Below, piece by piece: positions 32,401-40,836 of a stretch of DNA of 64,000 bases. Below the pieces are notes generated by a model, which was given only the letters and a program-made list of their open reading frames with translations, was not told the origin of the DNA and did no database searches. The stretch lies in assembly GCA_036796975.1 (NCBI GenBank), contig DAIRBY010000002.1, positions 52,799 through 116,798 on the forward strand, read 5' to 3'. This DNA is from UBA8190 sp003453695 (GTDB lineage: Bacteria; Actinomycetota; Acidimicrobiia; Acidimicrobiales; UBA8190). Position numbers and translations under genes: made by a program. How positions within the stretch are numbered: position 1 is the first letter of the stretch; every line of letters begins with the position of its first letter.

Positions 32401-33298
32401 CGCCGTCTACGACTCGATGCTCTCGGAGTATGCCGCCCTCGGCTTCGAATACGGCTACTCGGTCGGGGCGCCCGACGCATTCGTGGCCTGGGAGGCGCAG
32501 TTCGGCGATTTCGGGAACGGCGCCCAGATCGTCATCGACAACTTCCTGGTGTCGGCCGAGGACAAATGGGGGCAGCGCTCGGGACTCGTGCTGCTCTTGC
32601 CCCACGGCTACGAGGGCCAGGGGCCCGAGCACTCCTCGGCCCGGATCGAGCGGTTCCTCACGTTGTCGGCCAAGGGCAACATGCGCATCACGCAGCCCAC
32701 CAACGCCGCGCAGTACTTCCACCTCCTGCGCTCCCAGACCGGATCGTCCCTCCGCCGCCCGCTGGTCGTCTTCACGCCGAAGTCGCTGCTGCGGGCGCGC
32801 CAGTCGCGCTCTCCCATCGACGACCTGGCCTCGGGCACCTTCGCCGAGGTGCTCGACGACCCCGCCGTCCAGGCGGGAGGGCCCGACGGCGTCGACCGAG
32901 CCGGGGTGCAGCGCATCCTGTTGTGCTCGGGCAAGGTGGCCTACGAACTCATGGGCAGACGCCAGGACCTGCGCGCCGGCAAGGAGGGCGTGCCCGCACC
33001 CGGCGTGGAGGCCGCCGCCGTGTCAGTGGTGCGGGTGGAGCAGCTCTACCCGTGGCCCGAGGGGCTGCTCGGCGCCATCCTCGACGGATATCCCGCCGCC
33101 ACCGAGGTGGTGTGGGTGCAGGAGGAGCCGGAGAACATGGGCGCCTGGAGCTTCGTCCACGGGCGCCTGCACCGGCTGCTCCGTGACCGGTTCTCGCTCA
33201 AGCACGTGAGTCGCAGCGAGTCAGCCAGCCCCGCCACCGGCAGCGCCGCCTATCACCACCTGGAGCAGGAGAACCTCCTGGAGCGGGCCTTCGCCTGA
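29462..33298 (+). CDS. kgd: Multifunctional 2-oxoglutarate decarboxylase/dehydrogenase E1-E2 fusion (Kgd)
   Basis: 1278 residues. It starts with the E1 N-terminal segment (FGPNAWLVDDMYEQYRADP) and an Ala/Pro-rich linker, about residues 50-140. Next comes an E2-type acyltransferase domain with the catalytic TYDHRIIQGAESG. Then the thiamine-diphosphate E1 part follows, with GMAHRGRLNVLANIVGKSY, GDVKYHKGAS, HVNGDDPEACVRAARLA and a C-terminal transketolase-like domain. This fused layout is the actinobacterial alternative to separate SucA and SucB. It has no lipoyl domain of its own, so it works with another E2. It catalyses decarboxylation of 2-oxoglutarate in the TCA cycle. The start agrees with the TAGGAT box. 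Confidence 0.96.
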   Translation: MPDRRVVPDAPLGGAFGPNAWLVDDMYEQYRADPSSVSQSWQDFFADYVPPAQAPARGEPVSGNGEAPPAPSTDGAAPSATATAPPDIPAAAAAPPPAPAQAPDPAQAPAPAQASAPAQAPAPPSPAPAAPSSAPATDGVEKAVEPLRGAAARVASNMTASLSVPTATSVRTVPARLLEVNRAIVNRHLARETGAKISFTHLIGYAVVQSLEAVPALNASFVPDADAKGTPGIVRHPHVGLGLAVDVGRPDGSRTLFVPVVRHADTLDFRAFVMAYEDMVRKVHTGKVSPDDFAGATVSLTNPGTLGTVQSVPRLMPGQGAIIGVGALGYPAEYQAADRRSLASLGVSPVVTLTSTYDHRIIQGAESGLFLTHVAECLMGGHGFYESVFAAMDVPYEPVRWQADVNVLDREQLHLVKQVHVESLINMYRVRGHLIADLDPLSAERRPLHAELDPTTYGLTLWDLDREFVVDGLAGRETMTLGSALDVLRDAYCRTLGIEYMHIQDPEQKRWIQEHVEGVPLTLAPDEQRHILDRLNAAEAFERFLHSRYVGQKRFGLEGAESTIVLLDTVLDQAASAGLAESVLGMAHRGRLNVLANIVGKSYGEIFREFEGDLDPESVQGTGDVKYHKGASGKFVGRNGRELPVTLASNPSHLEAVDPIVEGMTRAKQERVATWPSFDVLSVLLHGDAAFAGQGVVAETLELSQLHGYRTGGTVHIVVNNQLGFTTAPESARSSVYPTDVAKMVQSPVFHVNGDDPEACVRAARLAFGFRQAFHKDVVIDLVCYRRHGHNEGDDPSYTQPRMYRLIDAHRSVRKLYTESLVRRGDITMEEAEKALEDFQSRLQVALDETRQDSAPRPTTLPAPPPESTEPEVETAVDRAELERLAPQVVAVPEGFTMHPKLARQFDQRARMVLEGDVDWSLGEALAFGTMVLEGTDVRVSGQDTRRGTFSQRHSVLVDYDTGAEWVPLDQLQGEDKGHFAVYDSMLSEYAALGFEYGYSVGAPDAFVAWEAQFGDFGNGAQIVIDNFLVSAEDKWGQRSGLVLLLPHGYEGQGPEHSSARIERFLTLSAKGNMRITQPTNAAQYFHLLRSQTGSSLRRPLVVFTPKSLLRARQSRSPIDDLASGTFAEVLDDPAVQAGGPDGVDRAGVQRILLCSGKVAYELMGRRQDLRAGKEGVPAPGVEAAAVSVVRVEQLYPWPEGLLGAILDGYPAATEVVWVQEEPENMGAWSFVHGRLHRLLRDRFSLKHVSRSESASPATGSAAYHHLEQENLLERAFA

Positions 33299-33940
33299 TC
33301 AGCGCAAGGCCATGCCCAGCACGCCTTCGAGCTCGCCGAGGGCCACGGCCGGGTCCTCGACCTTGATCGTGACCATGCCCATGGCCCGGGCCGGCTTCAG
33401 ATTGACGCCGAGGTCGTCGAGGAACACCGCCCGTTCGGGCCGCACGTCGAGCTGGCGGCAGGCCAGCTCGTAGAAGCGGGGATCGGGCTTACGAATGCCG
33501 ACCTCTGCCGACGCCACGATCACGTCGAAGAGATCGAAGACGTGAGCGAGGTCCGTGGCCTGTCCGTCACCGGCGGAGGGCCTCACGAAGTTGTTGGTGA
33601 GGAGCCCGGTCTTGAACTGCGAACGGCAGCGACGCACCGCCTCGACCATCTCCCAGCGGATGTCTCCCACCAGCATGGCGAACAGCTGGCGCGCCTGCAG
33701 CGTCCCGCCGGCGGCGGCCGCCTCGGCCTCATACGCATCACAGAAGGCGTCGAAGTCGAGCTCGTTGCGCTCCAGACGGGCCCAGGCGTTGTCGTCGTGA
33801 TTGGTGGCGTTCAGCGACCGGAGGAACCCGGGCGCAAGGCCGTGCTCCTCCTCGTAGCGCGAGAAGGCCTGAAAGGGGCTCTCGGCCAGCACCCCTCCGA
33901 AGTCGAAGAGCACGGCGTCGACATCGACGCCGGCGGTCAT
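33299..33940 (-). CDS. HAD superfamily hydrolase (ACAD10/epoxide-hydrolase-N-like)
   Basis: 213 residues. Motif I is AVLFDFGGVLAES with the nucleophile Asp; the second Asp of the usual DxD is Gly, as in the YihX and ACAD10/sEH-N branch. Motif II is in TGLLTNNFV, motif III Lys in IRKPDPRFYELA, and motif IV in AVFLDDLGVNLKPA. A phosphatase role is likely; the substrate is unknown. ATG 33940 overlaps the M20 peptidase stop (ATGA), so the two are coupled. Its stop abuts the kgd stop (TGATCA, no gap). Confidence 0.88.
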   Translation of the reverse strand: MTAGVDVDAVLFDFGGVLAESPFQAFSRYEEEHGLAPGFLRSLNATNHDDNAWARLERNELDFDAFCDAYEAEAAAAGGTLQARQLFAMLVGDIRWEMVEAVRRCRSQFKTGLLTNNFVRPSAGDGQATDLAHVFDLFDVIVASAEVGIRKPDPRFYELACRQLDVRPERAVFLDDLGVNLKPARAMGMVTIKVEDPAVALGELEGVLGMALR

Positions 33941-35274
33941 GACAGCAGCTCGCGGCTGAGGTCGTTCCACAACCGCATCGACAGCCCGAGGGAGTCGACG
34001 TCCACCCGCTCGTCGATGCCGTGGAACATGGTGGCGTAATCCTCGAAGCCGAGGCGACGGGAGAAGAGGCCGAAGCCGTAGCTGATCGTCCCCAGCCTCC
34101 GAAAGAACCGGGCGTCGGTGGCCCCGACCGACAGGAACGGGACACAGGCGCTGTCCGGGTACGGGCCCTTCACCACCTTCTCGATGGCGTCCCACAGCGG
34201 CGTGTCGGCGGGGGAGAGGGTGGCCGGCTCCGTCGAGTGCCAGTGGATCTCCACGTCGCCGCTCAGATCGCCCAGCGCCTCGCGCACCATCGCCTCGACG
34301 TCGGCCACCTGCCAGCCCGGGAGCCCGCGTATGTCGAGCTGCAGCTCGGCACGGTCGGGAATCACGTTGATCTTGGTTCCCCCCTGCACGATGTTGGGCG
34401 AGAGCGTGGTGTGTGTGGAGGCGTGCGCCTGGCGGGCGAGACCCACGGCAGGGAAGTCCCGGCAGAAGTCGTCGATACGGTCGGGGTCGAGCAGCGGTTC
34501 GGCGACTTCCGGCGGCAGGCCGACGCCGGCGACGAAGCGACGCCAGGCGTCGTGGATCTCGGCGGGCACCTCGTGCTGCGCCAGGCGCTGCACGGCGACG
34601 GCCGCCTTCACCACGGCGCTGTCGGCGCGCAGCGGTTGTGACCCGTGGCCGGGGGTGCCGCGCACCGAGAGGGTGCACCAGAAGACACCCTTCTCCCCGG
34701 TGATGACCGGCAGCCGCACGCCCTGCGGTGTCGGCATGGGGAACCCTCCGGCTTCGGTGAGGAGGAAGTCGGTCTTGATCTCGTCGGCCACGTGCTCGGT
34801 GAGCCAGCCGGCGCCGTGGATGCCAAGTCCCTCTTCGTCGGCCACGCCGACGAAGACGAGGTCGCCGCGCGGGGTGAATCCCTCGGTCGCCAGGTGTCGC
34901 ACGGCCACGGCCATCGAAGAGGTGAGGTTCAGCATGTCCACCGCCCCCCGGCCCCACACCTCGCCGTCTATCAACTCCCCGCCGAAGGGGTCATGGCGCC
35001 AGTCGTCCGGGTTGGCCGGCACCACGTCGGTGTGGCCGAGCAGCATGAGCGACGGGGCCGAGCGGTCCGAGCCCTCGATCCGAGCCACCAGGGACGTCCG
35101 CCCCGGGAAGGGCTCCTTGACCTCGAGCTCGAGCCCAGGGCCCTCCAACACGGTGCGCAGGACGTCGGCGTTGCGGCGCTCGTGCCCGGAGTCGGGGGTG
35201 CCGTCGTTGACGCAGCGATTGCGGATGAGCTGCTGCAGCAGCTCTGTGACCTCGGCAGACGCGTCTTCGGGCAC
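33937..35274 (-). CDS. M20 family metallopeptidase
   Basis: 445 residues starting at GTG 35274. Metal ligands are visible in MLLGHTDVVPANPDDWRHDP, VWGRGAVDM and VADEEGLGIHGAG, and the C-terminal His is in TMFHGIDERV. A dimerisation domain lies between. The pattern fits the ArgE/DapE/carboxypeptidase G2 branch of M20, which cleaves N-acyl or peptide bonds in small substrates. Which one is not evident. It leads a two-gene operon with the HAD hydrolase. TAGGAT is 6 nt before the GTG. Confidence 0.9.
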   Translation of the reverse strand: MPEDASAEVTELLQQLIRNRCVNDGTPDSGHERRNADVLRTVLEGPGLELEVKEPFPGRTSLVARIEGSDRSAPSLMLLGHTDVVPANPDDWRHDPFGGELIDGEVWGRGAVDMLNLTSSMAVAVRHLATEGFTPRGDLVFVGVADEEGLGIHGAGWLTEHVADEIKTDFLLTEAGGFPMPTPQGVRLPVITGEKGVFWCTLSVRGTPGHGSQPLRADSAVVKAAVAVQRLAQHEVPAEIHDAWRRFVAGVGLPPEVAEPLLDPDRIDDFCRDFPAVGLARQAHASTHTTLSPNIVQGGTKINVIPDRAELQLDIRGLPGWQVADVEAMVREALGDLSGDVEIHWHSTEPATLSPADTPLWDAIEKVVKGPYPDSACVPFLSVGATDARFFRRLGTISYGFGLFSRRLGFEDYATMFHGIDERVDVDSLGLSMRLWNDLSRELLS

Positions 35275-35280
35275 AGCCAG

Positions 35281-35286
35281 ATCCTA
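35281..35286 (-). promoter_or_regulatory. Leaderless -10 box TAGGAT of the M20 peptidase gene
   Basis: On the minus strand TAGGAT, then CTGGCT, then GTG 35274. Confidence 0.6.
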
Positions 35287-35354
35287 CGGGGCGGCCCCGG
35301 GGACAGGGCCTGGGATCAGCGGCCGGGGAGGACCCGGGTGCTTGACTGGCGCCC

Positions 35355-36788
35355 GTGAGCCCGGTTCACGTCGTCGTCGACGGCTCCAACATCGCTACGG
35401 AGGGTCGGACCATGCCGAGCCTCCGCCAGCTCGACGACGCCGTGCGGCAGTTCCAGGACGAGTTCCCCGACGCCGAGCCCATCGTGGTGGTGGACGCCAC
35501 CTTCGGGCATCGCATCGACCCCGCTGAACGCAAGGCGTTCGACGAGGCGGTGTCGCACGGCGAGATCGTCTCCCCGCCGGCCGGGGCCATCGGACGAGGG
35601 GACGCCTTCGTGCTGCGCATCGCCGAGAGGGTGAACGGCCAGGTCCTCTCGAACGACTCCTTCCAGGAATTCCTTCCCGAGCACGAATGGCTGTTCGACG
35701 AGGGCAGGCTGATCGGCGGCAAGCCGGTGCCGGGGGTGGGCTGGATCTTCACCCCTCGTCGGCCGGTCCGGGGTGCTCGGAGCCGGACGGAGGAGCGGAG
35801 GACGGCGGCGAGGGGTCGCGACGGCCGGGGCGCCGCCCAGGCGGCGAGCGCCGGTCGCCGCCGGGGCCGGTCAGGGGTGCTCGAAGCCGTGGAGGCCGCA
35901 GCGGCAGAGGCGACGGAAGCCGCCGCCGTGCTGGCCGACGGCCAGGCCGGCGAGAGCCCGGCGAAGGCACCGCCCACGTCGTCCCCTCGCAGCCGGCGCC
36001 GCCGGCGGCGCCGGACAGGGGACCCGGCCGTCCAGGCCGCCATCGAGGCCGCCACCGAGGAGGCCGTCGGTCCCGTAGCCGCCCCGGAGAAGGGAAAGCG
36101 ACCCGTCAAAGCAGCAGCGGGACTGGTCCATGGCCCGCAGGCGGTGAACGATCCGCTCACCTTCCTCACGTTCATCAGCGAACACCCGCTCGGCGACGAG
36201 GTCCGGGGATCGGTGTCGAACTTCGTCTCCCACGGCGCCATGGTGGAAGTGGGGGACATGCATTGCTACGTGCCGTTGTCCGGGCTCGGTGCACCCCCGC
36301 CCACGAGCGCCAGAGCGGTGCTCCGCAAGGGCGAGACCAGGGCCTTCGTGGTGGTGGCGCTGGACCCCGCCCGCCGTGGCGCCCAGCTGGCCTTGCCCGA
36401 GGTGGCATCCAAGGGTGCTGTTCTCGCCGCGGCCGCCAGCCCCGAGCCGGCCGCACCGTCCCGAGACGCCGCCACCGGCCCGACCACGAAGAAGACGAAA
36501 GCGGCGAAGAGCAAGAAGGCGGCAGAGCCTTCAACGGCGGCCAAAGCGTCGAAGACGGTCAAGGCGGCCAAGTCGGCGTCAGGCACAAAGCAGAAAGCGG
36601 CCTCGCCCGCGACGTCATCGGCCAAAGGGGCCGCTCCAACCAAGCAGGCCGCCAACACGCGTGCTGAGCGGAGCGACAAGGACGTGAAGAAGTCCTCGGT
36701 CAGAAGAGGCGACAAGCGGCTGGCCTCAGCGAAAGCCTCTGGGGAAGGCAAGCCCAACGCTCGCAAAACAAAAGCCGCCCGCCAGTAG
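35355..36788 (+). CDS. NYN (Zc3h12a-like) ribonuclease domain fused to an S1-like domain and a lysine/alanine-rich tail
   Basis: 477 residues. Residues 4-130 look like a NYN/PIN nuclease: the first acidic motif is VVVDGSNIATEG, then IVVVDATFGH, GRGDAFVLRIAE and LSNDSFQEF, giving the expected cluster of Asp residues. Residues about 140-255 are a disordered, Arg-rich linker. Residues about 265-350 resemble an S1/OB RNA-binding fold (RGSVSNFVSHGAMVEVGD and YVPLSGLG). From about 375 to the end the protein is Lys/Ala/Ser-rich like histone H1. Together this points to an RNA-binding endoribonuclease; activity and targets are inferred. GTG 35355 follows a weak TTGACT box at 7 nt. Confidence 0.75.
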   Translation: MSPVHVVVDGSNIATEGRTMPSLRQLDDAVRQFQDEFPDAEPIVVVDATFGHRIDPAERKAFDEAVSHGEIVSPPAGAIGRGDAFVLRIAERVNGQVLSNDSFQEFLPEHEWLFDEGRLIGGKPVPGVGWIFTPRRPVRGARSRTEERRTAARGRDGRGAAQAASAGRRRGRSGVLEAVEAAAAEATEAAAVLADGQAGESPAKAPPTSSPRSRRRRRRRTGDPAVQAAIEAATEEAVGPVAAPEKGKRPVKAAAGLVHGPQAVNDPLTFLTFISEHPLGDEVRGSVSNFVSHGAMVEVGDMHCYVPLSGLGAPPPTSARAVLRKGETRAFVVVALDPARRGAQLALPEVASKGAVLAAAASPEPAAPSRDAATGPTTKKTKAAKSKKAAEPSTAAKASKTVKAAKSASGTKQKAASPATSSAKGAAPTKQAANTRAERSDKDVKKSSVRRGDKRLASAKASGEGKPNARKTKAARQ

Positions 36789-36898
36789 CGCTCTGGACCG
36801 GGGTCCCCAAGCGCACTTTTCAAACAATTGCCACTCGCCGTCAGATTTGGGACCAATGTCACCTGTAGGTCACCGCGAGGAGTGCCGATTGGGATTCC

Positions 36899-38335
36899 GT
36901 GTTCGGGTCGCCATCGGTCGCGGGTCGGCTCCGAGGGTGGCGGGTGTGGAGCAAGAAGCGGCGAGACGAAGATGAATCGGGACAGCGCGGGTTCACCCTC
37001 GTCGAGACCGCTGTGGCCCTGGGCGTCTTCACCATCGCCCTCGTTCCCACCACCAGTGTCTTCTGGGGAGGACTGCAAGCCGCGTCGGTGAGCAGCATCC
37101 GTTCCGACGCCGTCGGGGTGGCGACCAGCACGCTGGCGCAGGTGCAGGCGCTGCCTTTCAACGAGGTGGGCTACTACGTGGGAGAGACCGGCTACGTGTC
37201 GGCATGCCCGTTGTCGGTGGCGGCTTGCGCCGGCCAGCTCACAGTGATTGCCGCCGTGAAGTCCACCGCGTTCACCCCGATCAGCACACAGAAGGTCGGT
37301 GGCACGACCTTCACCATCACTACGTACATCACCTGGGCCAGCCCTTCGGTGGTCACGTCAGGTGCGTCAGAAACGACCTGCGGCGCGGGCGGCGGAGTCG
37401 TGGGCTCCGACTGCTGGGGAGGCGCCTACCCCCAGGTCACTGCCGTGGTCACGTGGGGAGGGCCCACAGCGGGATCGGTGACTGAGACCACCCTCGTCTA
37501 TCCCGGCGGTCAGGGCAAGTGGACCGGTCCGGGTTGGAACACGACTGGTGCGACATCGTGCCCGACTACAGGGTCCGCACCCAACGATGTCGGAGCCGCC
37601 CAGCCTTCCAGCAACAGTCAGGCCACATCGACCACCGCGTGGGTGACGGTCAGTTGGGACGGCGTGACCACATCGGCCCAGCCCTGCTACTACGTCGTCG
37701 ACTACGCCACGTCAGCGGCGAACCTGCCGACCAGCTGTTCCGCAACCCCGGGTACCAGTTTCCAAGCAAGCCCACCCCAGCCGGGCAACGCGGAGTCGTA
37801 CACCGTCACCGGGCTCAACTGGGCCACCACCTACTTCTTCGCGCTCTTCGCGTACTTCAACGGTGGTGCATCATGCAAGTACACCGACGCCACGCCGAAC
37901 ACGGGGCTCCTCACCGGTGGAACGGGTGGGACACCGCCTCCGACCTGCAGCGTCACGGCCTTCACCGTCACTGCCGTGCCCTCGAACAGTACGTCCAAGA
38001 CCTATGAGGACAACCACGGCAACATGACCGACAACCTGAACCTGGTCGCCTCCACCACGGGGACCTGCTCGAACCTCACGGTCCAGTCGGAGCTCGTCGG
38101 CTCTACCACCCAGGACCAGGCGAACAGTACATCCGGGCCTGGCTCGCCTTGGACCCTGTCGACTGGGAGTAGCGGGCAGTTCACCGACACGGTGAGCTCG
38201 CAGGGCACGGCCTGGACGACCGGTCAGCATGTGTTCACGGTGTGGATAGGTAACAGCGCCACGAGCGAGCAGCAGAGTCTCGAGGTCTGTGCCTTCTCCA
38301 CGAGCCACGGAAATGGACACACCAACTCGTGTTGA
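36899..38335 (+). CDS. Type IV pilin-like protein (PilV/minor-pilin type) with Fn3-like region
   Basis: 478 residues from GTG 36899; GTG 36944 is an equally possible start with a GAGGG site. The class III signal is ESGQRGFTLVETAVALGV: Gly before Phe, Glu at +5, then a hydrophobic helix. The exported part is Ser/Thr/Gly-rich with several Cys, and a region around residues 245-310 resembles a fibronectin III repeat (SWDGVTTSA, YVVDYATS, YTVTGLNWATTY). It is probably processed by a prepilin peptidase and placed in a pilus tip or pseudopilus. Base composition is lower in G+C than the neighbours. First gene of a three-gene operon. Confidence 0.8.
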   Translation: MFGSPSVAGRLRGWRVWSKKRRDEDESGQRGFTLVETAVALGVFTIALVPTTSVFWGGLQAASVSSIRSDAVGVATSTLAQVQALPFNEVGYYVGETGYVSACPLSVAACAGQLTVIAAVKSTAFTPISTQKVGGTTFTITTYITWASPSVVTSGASETTCGAGGGVVGSDCWGGAYPQVTAVVTWGGPTAGSVTETTLVYPGGQGKWTGPGWNTTGATSCPTTGSAPNDVGAAQPSSNSQATSTTAWVTVSWDGVTTSAQPCYYVVDYATSAANLPTSCSATPGTSFQASPPQPGNAESYTVTGLNWATTYFFALFAYFNGGASCKYTDATPNTGLLTGGTGGTPPPTCSVTAFTVTAVPSNSTSKTYEDNHGNMTDNLNLVASTTGTCSNLTVQSELVGSTTQDQANSTSGPGSPWTLSTGSSGQFTDTVSSQGTAWTTGQHVFTVWIGNSATSEQQSLEVCAFSTSHGNGHTNSC

Positions 38336-39018
38336 TCCCTCTCTGTCGCATGCTGTCACTGGGGCGCCGGGTCCGGTGGGCACGATCCGTGAAGCCCGAG
38401 TCGGGCATCACGCTCATCGAGGTGATGATCGCCACTTTGGTGATGAGCGTCATCGTCGCGGGAGTGGTCGGGGTCGTGGCCGACATGCAACAAGTCGGCA
38501 ACCGGGCGATCAGCGGCGAGAACGCCTCGGACACGGCGCGCAACGGCCTCTTGCAGCTGGAGCGCGACCTGGAGGCAGCCAACCCCCTTCTGCCTTGGAC
38601 GACGACGTGTTGCGGTTCGCCACAGCCTTCCGTCACGGCATATGGGAACGAGATCCAACTCGACCTGGGCCCGACAGGAGGGACCCAACAGACGATCACC
38701 TGGAGCTGCCAGTCGGGAACGCTGTGGCGGGATATCGGAACTTCGGCCGGCACGGGCGTACCCGAGGTCACAGGGGTCACCAACTGCGCGCCGAGTGCCA
38801 GCTCGCCTAGTAGCAACCCCGTGTTCACGTTCTATGGCGCCCAGGAGGAGAACCTCCTCGCCAACCCGGCTTCGGTGACCCCGGCCATCATCACCGCATG
38901 CTCGGTTCGTATCCAGGGGGTAGTGCAGGTCACGGCCGGTGCGAACACGACACCGTTCACTGAGAACGTGAGCGTGCGCCTCGCCAACTGGATCAGGGGG
39001 GCGCAGCCGTGTCCATGA
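38329..39018 (+). CDS. Type IV pilin-like protein (PilW type)
   Basis: 229 residues. GTG 38329 overlaps the previous stop by 7 bp. The prepilin motif is KPESGITLIEVMIATLVM, cleaved after Gly with Glu at +5. The mature part has the N-terminal helix and a compact C-terminal region with a few Cys, as in minor pilins of the PilW/GspJ type. It overlaps the next gene by 10 bp. Function in pilus priming or DNA uptake is inferred from family and order. Confidence 0.78.
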   Translation: MLIPLCRMLSLGRRVRWARSVKPESGITLIEVMIATLVMSVIVAGVVGVVADMQQVGNRAISGENASDTARNGLLQLERDLEAANPLLPWTTTCCGSPQPSVTAYGNEIQLDLGPTGGTQQTITWSCQSGTLWRDIGTSAGTGVPEVTGVTNCAPSASSPSSNPVFTFYGAQEENLLANPASVTPAIITACSVRIQGVVQVTAGANTTPFTENVSVRLANWIRGAQPCP

Positions 39019-40355
39019 GACGTGGCGTTCTCGAGCGTGCCGTGTCGTCGCGGCCAGAACGCGGGAACATCATGGTGGTCGTCATCCTCACCGTGGTCGT
39101 CGTACTCTTCGGAATGGCCTTTGCCATCCGGGCCACTGGTGACCTAGAGAGCTCGCGGAATGTGACAAACACAAACGCAGCCCGGCAACTGGCCCTGGCC
39201 GGTCTCTCCGACGCCCTCTTCCGACTCGATCAACAGGGCGGCTCACCTTCGAGCTTCTGCATCGGTAGCTCGCCCTCGTGCATCTTGCCTTCAATCTCCC
39301 CCGCGCTTTCCGGGGTTCAGTACACGGTGCGGGTTCCTGCGAACAGCACCAGCGCTACTGTCCTGTCCGAGGGGACCGCACACGGTCGCAGCTACGTCAT
39401 CGACGCCAGCGTTGCCGAAGTCCAACTGTATCCGTTCGGGATCTTCGCCGGATCCAATGCCACCTTCGACGGCAGCGGGTCCCAAATCACGATCGAGCAG
39501 ACTGACACATCCGGAAACGACCCGGCCGGAACGCTGGCGGACGTCGGTAGCGATGGCACCATCACCTGCCACGGTTCCGGCACCTACGGTGGGAGCCAGG
39601 TGACCTATGACGGAGGGAACAGCAACTGTCCGAGCTATATAGACCAGGGCGGCTTCTACACGCCCCTCGTGCCGTGGGGACCGCCTGCCCCATCAGGTAG
39701 TGAAAATTGCCCGGCTCCGGTCTCCGTAAACCCGCCCCCGCAACCGTGCATGCCCACGACGCCAGCCGGCATCTTGCAGGGATGTCCCTCCGGTGGCACC
39801 TTCAGCGGCCAGGTCAACCCAGGCGTGTACAGCTGCACCGGATCCATCACCTTCTCGGCGTCGGCCTCCAGCTGCCCAGGCGGGCAGACGGTCTGCATCA
39901 ACTACACGGGTTCGGGGAGCACCGTGAACGGTGGCAAGGTGCAGATCTTCGACTGGCCCGACAGCAAGGGCCAGACGAACATCAACATGTCCGGCGCCGT
40001 CGTCAACCTCTACGACCAGAACTCCGCGACCCCAGGTTGCGACGGCACAGGGGGCTACGAGTGCGGCGATCCCACGGCCCTGCAGGTCTTCTCATCAGGG
40101 AGCGGTCCTGTCGTCGTCGGTAACGGCGCCAATGCCGCCACGTTCGACGGCATTCTCTACGCCCCCGACATGTCGATGACGGTGAACGGTGGGCAGCTGC
40201 TGTGGATCGGCAAGTTCACCGTCAACCAGGTGACCGTCGACGGTAACCCGAACTTCTCTGTCCACTACGACCCCCGCCTGGGCGGGGTGGCCCAGCCCAC
40301 GTGGCAGGTGAAGAACTTCAGTGTCGTCCCCCCGAGCACCTTCTCGCTGCCCTGA
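39009..40355 (+). CDS. PilX-like exported protein of the pilin operon
   Basis: 448 residues, GTG start overlapping the PilW-like gene. The N-terminus RPERGNIMVVVILTVVVVL has a hydrophobic helix like PilX but no clear Glu +5 prepilin site. The helix continues into AARQLALAGLSDALFRLD, the PilX-like start of the extracellular part. The rest is a Ser/Gly/Thr/Cys-rich beta region ending in a segment (FDGILYAPDMSMTVNGG) of the kind found in polymer-forming or pilus-associated domains. It completes a PilV-PilW-PilX-like set; no assembly ATPase or secretin is in the window. Confidence 0.7.
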   Translation: MSMRRGVLERAVSSRPERGNIMVVVILTVVVVLFGMAFAIRATGDLESSRNVTNTNAARQLALAGLSDALFRLDQQGGSPSSFCIGSSPSCILPSISPALSGVQYTVRVPANSTSATVLSEGTAHGRSYVIDASVAEVQLYPFGIFAGSNATFDGSGSQITIEQTDTSGNDPAGTLADVGSDGTITCHGSGTYGGSQVTYDGGNSNCPSYIDQGGFYTPLVPWGPPAPSGSENCPAPVSVNPPPQPCMPTTPAGILQGCPSGGTFSGQVNPGVYSCTGSITFSASASSCPGGQTVCINYTGSGSTVNGGKVQIFDWPDSKGQTNINMSGAVVNLYDQNSATPGCDGTGGYECGDPTALQVFSSGSGPVVVGNGANAATFDGILYAPDMSMTVNGGQLLWIGKFTVNQVTVDGNPNFSVHYDPRLGGVAQPTWQVKNFSVVPPSTFSLP

Positions 40356-40367
40356 GCTGATCCCCGG

Positions 40368-40373
40368 TAGCCT
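40368..40373 (+). promoter_or_regulatory. -10 box TAGCCT of the FabZ-like gene
   Basis: TAGCCT, then 8 nt, then GTG 40382; no Shine-Dalgarno. Confidence 0.5.
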
Positions 40374-40381
40374 CGGCGGCC

Positions 40382-40801
40382 GTGCTGCGGCCCGAAGACG
40401 TGCTGCCTCACCGGCCGCCGTTCCTCTTCGTCGACGAGGTGGACGACCTGATCCCCGGCCAGCGGGCCCGTGGTCGCTGGCACCTGCGGGGTGACGAGGC
40501 GTTCTTCGCCGGTCACTTCCCGGGACGGCCCACGCTTCCCGGGGTCCTCATGGTGGAGTCGCTGGCCCAGCTGGGGGGGATGGCGGTGCTCGCCGACGAG
40601 CGCTACCGGGGCCGGCTGCCGCTCTTCGGCGGCATCGACAAGGCGCGCTTCCGCAGGCAGGTGGGCCCCGGCGACGTGCTGGAGCTGGAGGTCGAGCTCG
40701 GGCGCCTGTCGGCTCGTGCGGGCAGCGGGCACGGCCGGGCCAGCGTGGGCGGTGCTCTAGCCTGCGAAGCGGAGCTGCTGTTCGTCATCGTCGACGCCTG
40801 A
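40382..40801 (+). CDS. FabZ-like 3-hydroxyacyl-ACP dehydratase (hot-dog fold)
   Basis: 139 residues. LPHRPPFLFVDEVDDL, then the catalytic His in FFAGHFPGRPTLPG and the Glu in VLMVESLAQLGG, are the FabZ active-site pattern. The later GGIDKARFRRQVGPGD strand is also typical. FabZ dehydrates 3-hydroxyacyl-ACP in type II fatty acid synthesis. Actinobacteria often use other dehydratases, and no other fab gene is nearby, so a specialised acyl substrate is possible. It is followed 35 bp later by xthA. Confidence 0.85.
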   Translation: MLRPEDVLPHRPPFLFVDEVDDLIPGQRARGRWHLRGDEAFFAGHFPGRPTLPGVLMVESLAQLGGMAVLADERYRGRLPLFGGIDKARFRRQVGPGDVLELEVELGRLSARAGSGHGRASVGGALACEAELLFVIVDA

Positions 40802-40836
40802 CCGACGGCGGGACTGACCCAAAGGATCTCGCGCCC

